A stretch of 22,995 bases of DNA from JBFWNZ01 sp050250795 (GCA_050250795.1 JBFWNZ010000017.1:1-22995); one strand, 5' to 3'. Shown: positions 1 to 8,136, counted from the stretch's first letter. Notes: generated by a model from the letters alone, not told the origin. Made by a program: numbers and translations.

Positions 1-1
1 C

Positions 2-451
2 GGGGCGGCGCAGCAGGTGGATGCGGGGCTTCGGCGCTCGACCGTGCGCTGGGTGCAGTATTCGGCGGGGGTGGCCTCGCTCTAAGATGCGGTGCGCGAC
101 CTTGCGCGGCGCGCCAACGACGAGACCTATCATTTCGACATCACCGGCTTCACCGAGCCGCTGCAATTCACCGAATACACCGCCGGCGGCGACCATTACG
201 GCTGGCATGCCGATAACGCGGCCGGCATCTACAGCCTGCGCAAGCTGTCGGCGATCATCCAGCTCACGGATGCCGACAGCTATGCCGGGGGCGATGTCGA
301 GCTGTTCCTGGAGGGCAAGCCGATGGCGGCGCCGCGCGGCATCGGCACCGCCATCTTCTTTCCGTCCTGGCTGCCGCATTGCGTGACGCCGGTCACCGAA
401 GGCATCCGCCACAGCCTCGTCGCCTGGCTGTCCGGTCCGCCCTTCCGCTAA
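2..451 (+). pseudogene. 2OG-Fe(II) oxygenase (PKHD-type), 5'-truncated and interrupted by an in-frame TAA
   Basis: This is the C-terminal part of a 2-oxoglutarate/Fe(II)-dependent hydroxylase of the prolyl-4-hydroxylase-like superfamily; its start lies left of the window. The double-stranded beta-helix ligands are visible: His-x-Asp in YGWHADN (His at 206-208, Asp at 212-214), a distal His at 377-379, and the 2OG-binding Arg in GIRHSL at 407-409. The same frame is open from base 2 and reads family-like sequence (VDAGLRRSTVRWVQYS) until a TAA at 83-85; family-like sequence then resumes (DAVRDLARRANDETYHF). The stop sits in SL*DAV, where relatives as I remember them often read WLYD, so TAT or TAC to TAA is a plausible single change. 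A GTG at 92 could restart translation and would keep all metal ligands but lose the N-terminal part. The gene ends in a 4-base double-stop overlap with the next gene on the other strand. Family assignment is firm; whether it is a true pseudogene is not. Confidence 0.7.
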
Positions 452-1812
452 GCCGCCCCTTCCGACGTGCCAGCGATCGCCAGCATCCGGTCCACCATCT
501 CCCCGGCCTGGCCGGTATAGTTCGCCGGATCGCACAGGGCTTCCAATTCCTTGCCCGCGACATGCCTGGTGATGTCCGGCATTTCCGACAGCACGGCATA
601 GAGGGTGCGGTTCTCGCCGATGGCGGTGCGGCAGGCATCGTAGACGAGGTCATGGGCGATCTGCCTTCCGATGAACGGGGCAAGGCCCATCATCACCGCC
701 TCCGACACGATCAGGCCGCCGGTGATGTCGAGGTTGCGGCGCATCCGCCCGGTATCCACCTCCAGCCCCTCCAGCATCACCTTGGCCTGATGCAGGGCGG
801 TGGAGGTGACGATGAAGGCGTCGGGAATCGCAAGCCATTCCGCCTGCCACGGGCCGGACGCGCGTTCATGGTCGTGGATCATCCCGTCCAGCAGCATCGC
901 CGTGTACTGGCGCACCGCCTTCGCCGCCACGATCAGCAGCTCGGCCGAGACGGGATTGCGCTTCTGCGGCATGGTCGACGACGCGCCGCGGCCATGCTGG
1001 AACGGTTCGAACACCTCGCCGACCTCGGTCTGCATCAGGAAGGCGACGTCGGTGCCGATCTTGGCCAGCGATCCGGTTAGGACGCCCAGATAGCATCCGA
1101 CTTCGGCCACGCTGTCATGCATGGTGTGCCAGGTGATCGGCGGCTGGGCGAGGTCGAGTTCCCGGCACAGCTCTGCCTGCACCGCCAGCCCCTTGTCGCC
1201 CAGCGAGGCGAGCGTGCCGGCTGCACCGGCGAACTGGCCCATCAGGATGCGCGGCTTCAACTGCTCCAGCCGTTCGCGGCAGCGCTCGACCCCCGACAGC
1301 CAGACCGCCGCCTTGTAGCCGAAGGTCACGGGCGTCGCGTGCTGAAGGTGGCTGCGGCCGGCCATCGGCGCGTCGCGATACGTCCGTGCCAGCGATTTGA
1401 GGGCGGCCGAGATCGCGTCGAGTTCCCTCTCGATGATGCCGAAGGCCTCGCGCAGTTGCAGCACCAGCGCCGTATCCATGATGTCCTGGGTCGTCGCGCC
1501 GTAATGGCTCCACTCGCCCAGCCCGTCGCGGCAGGATTTCACCAGTTGCTCGACCAGCGGCAGGATCGGGTAGTAGACGCGCTGGATGCGCTTCTCCATC
1601 GCCTCGAAGTCGATGCTGTCGAGATTGCAGCGGCTGACGATCTCGTCGGCCGCCTCCTGCGGGATCACGCCCAGCCGGCCCTGGGCCTTGGACAGCGCCG
1701 CTTCGACCTCCAGATAGCGCTCGACCAGCCGCTCGTCGGAGAAGACCGCGCGCATGCGCGCGGTGCCGAACAGGTTTCCGAACAGTTTGGAATCGATGGC
1801 ACTCGACGGCAT
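448..1812 (-). CDS. class-II fumarase/adenylosuccinate lyase superfamily protein, PcaB-like
   Basis: A 454-residue lyase of the fumarase/aspartase/adenylosuccinate lyase superfamily, whose members cleave C-N or C-O bonds to release fumarate or, in PcaB, cycloisomerise 3-carboxy-cis,cis-muconate. The signature SSTMPQKRNP occupies residues 278-287 and provides the mobile catalytic Ser loop. GRSHLQHATP contains the conserved His155, and YGATTQDIMDT is the first conserved block. An ADSL-type C-terminal domain follows. Length and motif spelling resemble PcaB and unassigned PcaB-like lyases more than purine-pathway PurB, but the substrate cannot be read from sequence. The ATG at 1812 is chosen because GGAGG lies 9 bases upstream (1822-1826); an upstream extension to 1989 would run through the divergent asparaginase start. 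It is divergent from the asparaginase over 124 bases. A C-N lyase next to an asparaginase suggests breakdown of an amino- or amide-substituted dicarboxylate, which is inference only. Confidence 0.85.
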   Translation of the reverse strand: MPSSAIDSKLFGNLFGTARMRAVFSDERLVERYLEVEAALSKAQGRLGVIPQEAADEIVSRCNLDSIDFEAMEKRIQRVYYPILPLVEQLVKSCRDGLGEWSHYGATTQDIMDTALVLQLREAFGIIERELDAISAALKSLARTYRDAPMAGRSHLQHATPVTFGYKAAVWLSGVERCRERLEQLKPRILMGQFAGAAGTLASLGDKGLAVQAELCRELDLAQPPITWHTMHDSVAEVGCYLGVLTGSLAKIGTDVAFLMQTEVGEVFEPFQHGRGASSTMPQKRNPVSAELLIVAAKAVRQYTAMLLDGMIHDHERASGPWQAEWLAIPDAFIVTSTALHQAKVMLEGLEVDTGRMRRNLDITGGLIVSEAVMMGLAPFIGRQIAHDLVYDACRTAIGENRTLYAVLSEMPDITRHVAGKELEALCDPANYTGQAGEMVDRMLAIAGTSEGAA

Positions 1813-1837
1813 CAGGGGTATCCTCCCGGTCATTCGT

Positions 1838-1865
1838 TTGCGGTTCGTTGCCGCGACTGTAGGAT
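1838..1865 (+). promoter_or_regulatory. possible sigma-70 promoter for the asparaginase gene
   Basis: TTGCGG (1838-1843) and TAGGAT (1860-1865) are separated by 16 bases in the short divergent region between the lyase and asparaginase genes, and would start RNA about 65 bases before the asparaginase ATG. The match is partial, so this is a candidate only. Confidence 0.3.
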
Positions 1866-1936
1866 TGCCGCCGCCGCAAAGGGAAGGGCCGCTGTCTGCA
1901 AAGCGGCCCGACAGGAAGAAGCAGGAGGAAACAACG

Positions 1937-2935
1937 ATGGCAAAGCCGCGCGTTGCCGTGATCGGCACAGGGGGCACGATCTCGTCCATCGGTCGCGATA
2001 CGCTGGACCTCGCGGCCTATGTCGAGACGGGACAGAAATACGAGCCGGCCGAGCTGTTGTCGCGCTGGCCCGAGGTGGCGCGGTTCGCCGAGCTGGTGCC
2101 GATCCCCTACAGTGCGGTCGGCAGCATGCGCATCGGGCCGACCGACTGGCTGGCGCTGAACGAGGCCGTGCACAAGGCGGTTGCCGATGAGCCGGACCTG
2201 GCCGGGGTGGTCATCACCCATGGCACCTCGACCCTGGAAGAGACGGCCTATTTCCTGCACCTGACGGCGAAGGTCGAGGTGCCGGTGGTGGTGATCGGCG
2301 CGCAGCGCCCGGCGACGGGCCTGTCCACCGATGCGGCCCTCAACCTTGTCAACGCGGTCCGGCTTGCGGCTTCGCCGGAGGCGCGGGGACTGGGTGTCCT
2401 GGTGCCGCTGAACGACGAGATTCAGTGCGCGCGCGAGGTGACCAAGACCTCGACCTTCCGCCTGCAGACCTTCCGGTCGCCTGATTTCGGCGTGCTGGGC
2501 CATGCCGATGTGGACGGCATCGCGATCTATCGCAAGCCCGTGCGCCGGCACACGCGCGACACGGAATTCGACGCGCGGGGCGTGAGCGCGCTGCCGCGCG
2601 TCGACATTCTGTATTCCTATGCCGGCAGCGACGGTGCGGCAGTGGATGCGTTCATCGCGGCGGGGGCCAAGGGTATCGTCTCGGCATCGCTGGCACCCGG
2701 CTACTGCACGCCGGGCGAGGTCGAGGCGCTCAACCGCGCGGTCGATCGGGGCGTCGTAGTCGCGCAGTCGACGCGTGTCGGCAGCGGCCGGCTGGTGCCG
2801 ACGAATTACGGCCGGGCCAAGGCCTGCGTGCTGGCCGACAACCTCACCCCGCAAAAGGCGCGGGTGCTGCTGATGCTGGCGCTGGCGCAGACCTCGGACC
2901 CGGCCGAAATCCAGCGGATGTTCGCGACCTATTAG
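1937..2935 (+). CDS. asparaginase family amidohydrolase
   Basis: A 332-residue asparaginase/glutaminase-family enzyme hydrolysing L-asparagine or a related amide to the acid plus ammonia. The N-terminal AVIGTGGTIS supplies nucleophile Thr14, and the second motif is THGTSTLEETAYF with Thr97. VTKTST carries Lys170, matching the third catalytic block of E. coli AnsB. The Asp that normally follows the second Thr (HGTDT, Asp90 in AnsB) is Ser98 here. No signal peptide is evident, so it is probably cytoplasmic. The start at ATG 1937 is fixed by AGGAGGAA at 1923-1930, six bases upstream. The gene ends in a 4-base double-stop overlap (TTAG, 2932-2935) with the convergent dehydrogenase. The substituted Asp may mean a different amide substrate. 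Confidence 0.88.
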   Translation: MAKPRVAVIGTGGTISSIGRDTLDLAAYVETGQKYEPAELLSRWPEVARFAELVPIPYSAVGSMRIGPTDWLALNEAVHKAVADEPDLAGVVITHGTSTLEETAYFLHLTAKVEVPVVVIGAQRPATGLSTDAALNLVNAVRLAASPEARGLGVLVPLNDEIQCAREVTKTSTFRLQTFRSPDFGVLGHADVDGIAIYRKPVRRHTRDTEFDARGVSALPRVDILYSYAGSDGAAVDAFIAAGAKGIVSASLAPGYCTPGEVEALNRAVDRGVVVAQSTRVGSGRLVPTNYGRAKACVLADNLTPQKARVLLMLALAQTSDPAEIQRMFATY

Positions 2936-3834
2936 TCGCGGGTCTTGGGAATCTGGGTTCCGGCCCAGCGCTCCATGTGCTCGACCAGATGGGTCAGGTC
3001 GTTCGGTCCTTCGCCGGTCGCCTTCATATAGCCCCACATCTGTTTGGCGGCGCCGCAGATCCAGGTGGGAACGCCCAGCTTCTCGGCCTCGGCGATGCCC
3101 AGCGACATGTCCTTGTAGAGGATCGACACGGCACCGCCGAAGTCGAACTTCCGGTTGAGCACGTGGCGCGGGAATTTGTCGAGCGTGGCGCTGTTCCGGC
3201 CGCTGCCGTGGTTGACCACCTGCAGCACCTTCTCGGGGTCGAGGCCGGCCTTGGCGGCCATCACCATGACCTCGGTCGTGGCCGCCATCGCGACGCCCGA
3301 CAGCAGATTGTTCACCAGCTTCACCGTCTGCGCGTGGCCGGGCGTGTCGCTGATATAGACCACCGACTTGCCCCAGCGCTTCAGGATCGGTTCGATCTCG
3401 TTGAAACCTGCCTCGGGACCGGACACCATGATCGACAGCGTTCCCTCGGCCGCGCCCTGGGCGCCGCCGCTGATCGGCGCGTCCATCGAGGCGACCTTGC
3501 CCTTCGCCAGCCCCTCGGCCATCTCGGTCGAGAAGGCCTGCCCGGTGGTGCCGGTGTTGATGTAGAGGCGCATTTTCTTGCCGTGGACCAGCCCATCGGG
3601 ACCCATGGTCACGGCGCGCGCGATCTCCAGTGTCGGCAGGCAGATGAAGACGATTTCGGCCTTGTCGGCCACGTCCTTGGGCGAAGTGCCCCGGACGGCG
3701 CCGGCATCCAGCAGCGGCTGCATCGCCTTTTCGTTGGGATCGAACACGACCAGGGGATAACCCAGGTCGAGGATGTGCTGGGACATCGGCTTGCCCATCG
3801 AGCCGATGCCGAGGAATCCGATCATGGCGGTCAA
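2932..3834 (-). CDS. 3-hydroxyisobutyrate dehydrogenase-like NAD(P)-dependent beta-hydroxyacid dehydrogenase
   Basis: A member of the 3-hydroxyacid dehydrogenase family (3-hydroxyisobutyrate dehydrogenase, tartronate-semialdehyde reductase and relatives), which oxidises or reduces the beta-position of short hydroxyacids with NAD(P). Counting from ATG 3825, the protein begins with the dinucleotide fold MIGFLGIGSMGKPM, has the substrate loop DAPISGG at 115-121, and has the catalytic Lys169 in TVKLVNNLL; 297 residues is the usual length. A TTG at 3832-3834, three codons earlier, is preferred here because a GGAGGAG box sits 7 bases before it, whereas the box is 16 bases from the ATG. It is divergent from the MmgE/PrpD gene (104 bases) and shares double stops with the asparaginase gene. 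Specific substrate unknown. Confidence 0.87.
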   Translation of the reverse strand: MTAMIGFLGIGSMGKPMSQHILDLGYPLVVFDPNEKAMQPLLDAGAVRGTSPKDVADKAEIVFICLPTLEIARAVTMGPDGLVHGKKMRLYINTGTTGQAFSTEMAEGLAKGKVASMDAPISGGAQGAAEGTLSIMVSGPEAGFNEIEPILKRWGKSVVYISDTPGHAQTVKLVNNLLSGVAMAATTEVMVMAAKAGLDPEKVLQVVNHGSGRNSATLDKFPRHVLNRKFDFGGAVSILYKDMSLGIAEAEKLGVPTWICGAAKQMWGYMKATGEGPNDLTHLVEHMERWAGTQIPKTRD

Positions 3835-3938
3835 GTGTGGTCTCCTCCAGGCTGGTTTGGCGGCGACGCTAGCACGGCTCGCAGCGGGAGTGCGAGGCAT
3901 GGTAGCCTTCGCGCATCGGTGACAGGGGAGCGGCGGGC

Positions 3939-5327
3939 ATGGCCAGCTACAGTGCGCAGGCGGCGGAATGGGCATGCTCGGTGCAGTTCGACGATCTGCC
4001 CGAAGATGTGGTCGAGGCGAGCCGGCTGCGGGTGCTGGATATGCTGGGGCTGGTCCTTGCGGCCGTGCCGACGCCCTTCGGCCAGGGCATGCGCTCGACC
4101 GCGCTGGCTTTGTCGGCCGGTGCACCGGGCGTTGCGCATATCCTGGGCGGGGGCGAGGGTGTGGCGCCGCTCTGGGCCGCTTTTGCGAATGGCGCCATGG
4201 CCCAGGCGCTGCAATTCGACGACACCCATAGCGAGAGCGTGGTGCATCCCACCAGCCCGAACCTTGCCGTGGCCCTGGCGCTGGGCGAGGCCGCGGGGTG
4301 CGACGGCTGCGATCTGATCGCGGCGATGGCGGTGGGGATCGAACTCGGCTGCCGCATCGGTGTCGTCGCGCCCAGCCAGTTCCTGCGTCGCGGCATGCAT
4401 CCCACGGCGATCATGGGCGCGCTGTCCTCTACATATGTCGCCGGCCGGATGCTTGGACTGACGCCGGAACAGACGGCGCAGGCGGTCGGTCATGCCGGCA
4501 GCTTCGCCAGCGGCATCGTCGAATGCTGGTCCGATGGCACGGACACCCAGTATGTGCATCCCGGCTGGGCGGCGCATTCGGGCATCGCCGCGGCGACGCT
4601 GGCCCAGAGCGGGGTGGTGGGGCCGGCCGCCGTGCTGGAGGGCCGCTACGGCCTGTTCCCCAGCCACATCCAGGATCGGTCGGTGCATTTCGATTTCGAG
4701 CGGATGCTGTCCGGCCTCGGCAGCCGCTGGGAAAGCCGGCGCATCTCCTTCAAGCCCTACCCGACGGCCCATACGGTGCATGCCTTTCTGGATGCGCTGC
4801 TTTACCTGCACCGATACGAGGGGTTGCGGTGGGAGTCGGTAAAGCGGATCACGGTGCGGATCGCCGCGTATATGATCCCGCTCTACTGCGAGCCGCTGGC
4901 CGAGAGGCTGCGGCCCCGCACATCCGCCCAGGCGCGGGTCAGCGTTCAGTATTCGCTGGCCGAGGCCCTTTACCATGGGCGGCTGGGCGGCGACGGCTAT
5001 GCCGAGGAAAGCCTTCGCAATCCCGACATCCTCGCATTGGCGGAGAAGGTGGAGTACGCCATCGATCCCGAAGCGCCGGGTACCGAGCGTTTCAAGGGCT
5101 GGGTCGTGGTCGAGACCAAGGATGGGCGCCGCCTGGAACGGATCGAGGAACACAATCGCGGCAGCGCCGAGAACCCGATGTCGCGGGACGAACTGCTGGA
5201 CAAGTTCTACGACAATGCCGGGCGATGCCTGCCGGTCGGGCGTGCCGACGATATCGTGGCGGCTTTGGAGTGCCTCGAAGACCTGCCGGATGTCGGCGCG
5301 CTGATCGATCTCTGCTGCGTCAGTTGA
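3939..5327 (+). CDS. MmgE/PrpD family protein
   Basis: A 462-residue protein of the MmgE/PrpD family, which includes 2-methylcitrate dehydratase (PrpD) and cis-aconitate decarboxylase. Typical family blocks are visible: an all-helical N-terminal half with FANGAMAQALQFDDTHSESVVHPTSP (the QFDDTH region near residue 94), the GRMLGLTPEQTAQAVGHAGS block, VHPGWAAHSGIAAA, and FKPYPTAHTVHAFLDA before the smaller C-terminal domain. GGGGAG lies about 9 bases before ATG 3939. Family members next to SDR and 3-hydroxyacid dehydrogenases commonly belong to peripheral organic-acid catabolism; no propionate genes (prpB, prpC) are present, so a true PrpD role is not supported. The 3' end overlaps the convergent SDR gene by 8 bases. 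Confidence 0.88.
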   Translation: MASYSAQAAEWACSVQFDDLPEDVVEASRLRVLDMLGLVLAAVPTPFGQGMRSTALALSAGAPGVAHILGGGEGVAPLWAAFANGAMAQALQFDDTHSESVVHPTSPNLAVALALGEAAGCDGCDLIAAMAVGIELGCRIGVVAPSQFLRRGMHPTAIMGALSSTYVAGRMLGLTPEQTAQAVGHAGSFASGIVECWSDGTDTQYVHPGWAAHSGIAAATLAQSGVVGPAAVLEGRYGLFPSHIQDRSVHFDFERMLSGLGSRWESRRISFKPYPTAHTVHAFLDALLYLHRYEGLRWESVKRITVRIAAYMIPLYCEPLAERLRPRTSAQARVSVQYSLAEALYHGRLGGDGYAEESLRNPDILALAEKVEYAIDPEAPGTERFKGWVVVETKDGRRLERIEEHNRGSAENPMSRDELLDKFYDNAGRCLPVGRADDIVAALECLEDLPDVGALIDLCCVS

Positions 5328-6093
5328 GGTCGAAATCCAGCCCGCGGGCCAGCAGTCCGCCATCGACCGGCAGGACGTGTCCGGTGATGTAATCGGCAGC
5401 ATCGCTGGCGAGATAGAGCGCGGCCGCCGCGACATCATGGGGCTGGCCGTAGCGGCGCTGCGGCGTCGCCGCGGTCCAGGCGCGGCGGGTGTCCTCGGTC
5501 TGCATTGCCTTGACGATGGGCGTCTCGATGGCACCGGGGGCGAGCGCATTGACGGTGATGCCGGTGCGGGCGAGTTCGAGCGCCAGCGTCTGCGTCAGAA
5601 CGATGACGCCGCCTTTCGACGCGCCATAGGCGCTGCGGCCGACGCAGCCGCGCAGGCCGGTGACCGACGCCATGTTGATGATCCGTCCGCGGGCCGTACC
5701 CTCCGTCAGCATGGTGCGGGCGGCGGCCCGGCAGCCGTAGAATACGCCCTTCAGGTTGATGCCCAGGATGCGATCCAGTTCTGCGTTGGTGGTGTCGATC
5801 AACCGGCGTTGCATGCCGACACCGGCATTGTTGACCATGATGTCCAGGCGGCCATGCCGCCGCGTTGCGGCGGTCACCAGATCGTCCATGGCGGCGCTGT
5901 CCGCGACGTCGACCCTGCGGGCGGTCGCGCGGCCGCCGGCCTCGCGGATGGCGTCGGCCGTGGCGATGGCGCTGTCGGCGTCGAGATCGGCCGCGGTGAC
6001 GACCGCCCCTTCTGCGGCGAACAGCATGGCGATAGCGGCCCCGAGGCCGCTGCCGGCCCCCGTCACGATGGCATGCCTGTCATGAAGCTGCAT
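5320..6093 (-). CDS. SDR family NAD(P)-dependent oxidoreductase
   Basis: A classical short-chain dehydrogenase/reductase of 257 residues. TGAGSGLG (11-18) is the cofactor-binding glycine motif, NNAG is at 88-91, and the catalytic residues are Ser143, Tyr156 and Lys160 (YGASK). Asp36/Asp38 after the second beta-strand (TAADLDAD) suggest preference for NAD over NADP. The C-terminus GHVLPVDGG is the usual substrate-loop and tetramer motif. GGAGAC lies 9 bases before ATG 6093. The substrate is unknown; the closest-looking relatives are generic 3-oxoacyl or secondary alcohol dehydrogenases. It converges on the MmgE/PrpD gene with an 8-base overlap and diverges from the adenylate cyclase across 190 bases. 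Confidence 0.9.
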   Translation of the reverse strand: MQLHDRHAIVTGAGSGLGAAIAMLFAAEGAVVTAADLDADSAIATADAIREAGGRATARRVDVADSAAMDDLVTAATRRHGRLDIMVNNAGVGMQRRLIDTTNAELDRILGINLKGVFYGCRAAARTMLTEGTARGRIINMASVTGLRGCVGRSAYGASKGGVIVLTQTLALELARTGITVNALAPGAIETPIVKAMQTEDTRRAWTAATPQRRYGQPHDVAAAALYLASDAADYITGHVLPVDGGLLARGLDFDLN

Positions 6094-6283
6094 GAGTGTC
6101 TCGTCTCCGGCGTTTCGTCGCGTCCAGGATTTTAATGGGATTCGCGAGCGCGTATCATCTTTCGCGGGTGTTGCATTCGCGGGTTCGGTATTCCGCCGGA
6201 CCGAAAGGCAGGGGTCGAATGCGAGTCGTTGACGGCCCCTTCGGACAGCGGGGGCCGGGGTTCACAGGGCGGCCGACAGTACG
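6094..6283. other. divergent intergenic region between SDR and adenylate cyclase genes
   Basis: This 190-base divergent region must hold promoters for both flanking genes, but I see no convincing -35/-10 pair or sigma-54 box. A GGCCCC...GGGGCC inverted repeat (about 6233-6257) would form a hairpin in the cyclase leader, about 27 bases before its ATG. The cyclase ribosome-binding site is weak (AGGGCGG about 13 bases upstream). Confidence 0.4.
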
Positions 6284-8074
6284 ATGAGCGTGTCCTACGA
6301 GGTCTATTCCCTCGTCGACAAGCGCTGGCAGATTCATGCCCGCTACGATGAGGACGGGCGCGAGCAGGCCATCGCCGAAGCCAAGCAACTCGACCGCGAA
6401 CCGCATGTGCGCGCGACCTGCGTGGTGCGGGAAACCTACGATCCGATCGAGAACCTCGCGCGCGAATCCATCGTTCATTACAGCGCGGGTCTGAAGCGGC
6501 CGCCTTCGCTGTCGACGCTTGCAGCCGACAAGGCGGCCGGACCTGCGGCCCCGGTTAAGACGAAGGTGGTGGGCAAGGCGAGCGCAAAGCCGGCCGCGCG
6601 GCCCGCTTCCCGGCCCGCAGCACAGCCGAAAGCCCCTCGCAATCCGGCGGCGCGACGGGCGCGATCCTCCGCAGCCATGCGCCGGTCGGCGAATGTGGTG
6701 CTGGATGCGATTCCGCGCATCGCGCTGCTGTTCATGATCTGTGTGCTGTGCGCGATCCTGTTCGCGTACATCGTTCTGCTTGTTCTCAACAATCTCGATA
6801 CGCTCGGCCTGCATATCAGTCTGGCGACCGGCCAGACCATCATGACCGGCGCCTTCGTGGTTGGCTTCCTTGCACTGTTCCTGCCGCTGTTGAAGCGTGC
6901 CCTGCGGCCCCGACGGTCGCGGAAGGCGCAACCCGAACCCCCTCCGGTGACCACAGCGCCGATGCGGCTTCCCGAACCGGTTCTGCCGGTTGCCCCACCG
7001 CCGGAAGATGCGGCCCCGACCTTGTCGCATGATGAGATTCTGGCGTTCCTTGCGGGCGAGGAGGAGCGGCGTCGGCAGGAGCAGGAGGCTCGTCAGGCTG
7101 CTTCGGCGGCGCAAGCGACACTGGACCAGATGCCGGTCGAAGCACATGCTGCGCCGCCCGCGACCGCCAGTGCGGCGCAGTTGAATGCCCAGTTGCTTCA
7201 GTTCATGGGCCACGCGTTGTCGCCGGTCGCGTCTTCGGGACAGGCCCTGGATGCCTACAACCGCTTCGGCGTAACGCTGTTCCTGGCCGGTGCGGGGGAT
7301 CATCTGGCGGCGCAACTAGGGCTGCCGCGCCGCGAGGCCGTGGAGGTGTTGACCGAGCGTGCCCAGTCTTTGGGTCACACCGAGGCGATGGCGCGCGGCT
7401 TCTGCGCGAATATGGAGGAATACCTGCTCCAGCCGCGCTACCTGGCCATGTACGATGCCGGCCGCTCGGCGATGATGGGTTATGTGGGCAGCGGCAGCAC
7501 CGACATTCCGCTCGGTCCGGCGATTGAAGTCTGGAATCGGCCGGCCGACTACGACGAGACGGCGAACAAGGATTTCGTCGCCGTTCTGTTCACCGATATC
7601 GTGGGCTCCACGCGGCTGGGCCAGGAGTTCGGCGACGCGCGCGGCATGGAGGTGGTCCGCGACCACAACCGCGTCGTGCGCGAAGCGCTGACCATGCATG
7701 GCGGCAAGGAGGTGAAGCACACGGGCGACGGCATCATGGCCGTGTTCTCCGTCGTCGCCTCCGCCGTCGAGGCCGCGATCCGCATGCAGACGGACATGGC
7801 GCGCTTCAACGCCGCCCAGCCGGACAAGGCGTTTCAGATTTGCATCGGGATCAACGCCGGCGAGCCGATCCGCGAGGGCGGCGACTTCTTCGGAACGCCG
7901 GTGCAACTGGCCGCCCGCGTGCTGGCCGTGGCGGAGGCTGGCGAGATCGCGGTGTCGAGCATCGTCCGCGACCTCTGTGCGGGCAAATCCTTCGACTTCG
8001 AGCCGCTGGGCGATTTCGAGCTTAAGGGGTTCAAGGAACCCGTCTCGATCTACAAGGTCCGGCTCGGGGGCTGA
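6284..8074 (+). CDS. membrane-anchored class III adenylate cyclase
   Basis: A 596-residue adenylate cyclase making cAMP from ATP. Order of parts: a small soluble N-terminal domain (about 1-65), an Ala/Pro/Lys-rich linker (about 75-140), two membrane segments (about 145-168 and 186-206), a Pro-rich stretch, a charged probable coiled coil (about 259-281), a helical region, and the C-terminal catalytic domain (about 430-590). Metal-binding Asp438 (FTDIVGSTR) and Asp482 (HTGDG) are present. Lys478 and Asp534, at the adenine-selecting positions, favour ATP over GTP. The transition-state Arg545 is present, but the partner Asn is Gln541 (VQLAAR instead of VNLAAR). Both termini should be cytoplasmic. 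The N-terminal domain is a plausible sensor, but I do not recognise it. The gene stands alone with no cAMP receptor nearby. Confidence 0.92.
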   Translation: MSVSYEVYSLVDKRWQIHARYDEDGREQAIAEAKQLDREPHVRATCVVRETYDPIENLARESIVHYSAGLKRPPSLSTLAADKAAGPAAPVKTKVVGKASAKPAARPASRPAAQPKAPRNPAARRARSSAAMRRSANVVLDAIPRIALLFMICVLCAILFAYIVLLVLNNLDTLGLHISLATGQTIMTGAFVVGFLALFLPLLKRALRPRRSRKAQPEPPPVTTAPMRLPEPVLPVAPPPEDAAPTLSHDEILAFLAGEEERRRQEQEARQAASAAQATLDQMPVEAHAAPPATASAAQLNAQLLQFMGHALSPVASSGQALDAYNRFGVTLFLAGAGDHLAAQLGLPRREAVEVLTERAQSLGHTEAMARGFCANMEEYLLQPRYLAMYDAGRSAMMGYVGSGSTDIPLGPAIEVWNRPADYDETANKDFVAVLFTDIVGSTRLGQEFGDARGMEVVRDHNRVVREALTMHGGKEVKHTGDGIMAVFSVVASAVEAAIRMQTDMARFNAAQPDKAFQICIGINAGEPIREGGDFFGTPVQLAARVLAVAEAGEIAVSSIVRDLCAGKSFDFEPLGDFELKGFKEPVSIYKVRLGG

Positions 8075-8104
8075 TGTCGACGCCTTCCGGTGTGCTCTGC
8101 TAGT

Positions 8105-8129
8105 CTTCCGCAAAACCCGCGGGAAGGAG
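8105..8129 (+). promoter_or_regulatory. RBS-sequestering hairpin before the thiolase gene
   Basis: CTTCC (8105-8109) can pair with GGAAG (8122-8126), continued by two inner pairs (8110-8111 with 8119-8120, G8121 bulged) around a 7-base A/C loop. The right arm is half of the ribosome-binding site GGAAGGAG (8122-8129) for the thiolase ATG at 8137. It could modulate the operon's translation; it may also be chance in GC-rich DNA. Confidence 0.35.
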
Positions 8130-8136
8130 ACATGCC

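Noticed and set aside
83..85. Stop in the oxygenase as a recoded (Sec) codon.
   Set aside because: It is TAA, not TGA, so SelB-type recoding does not apply.
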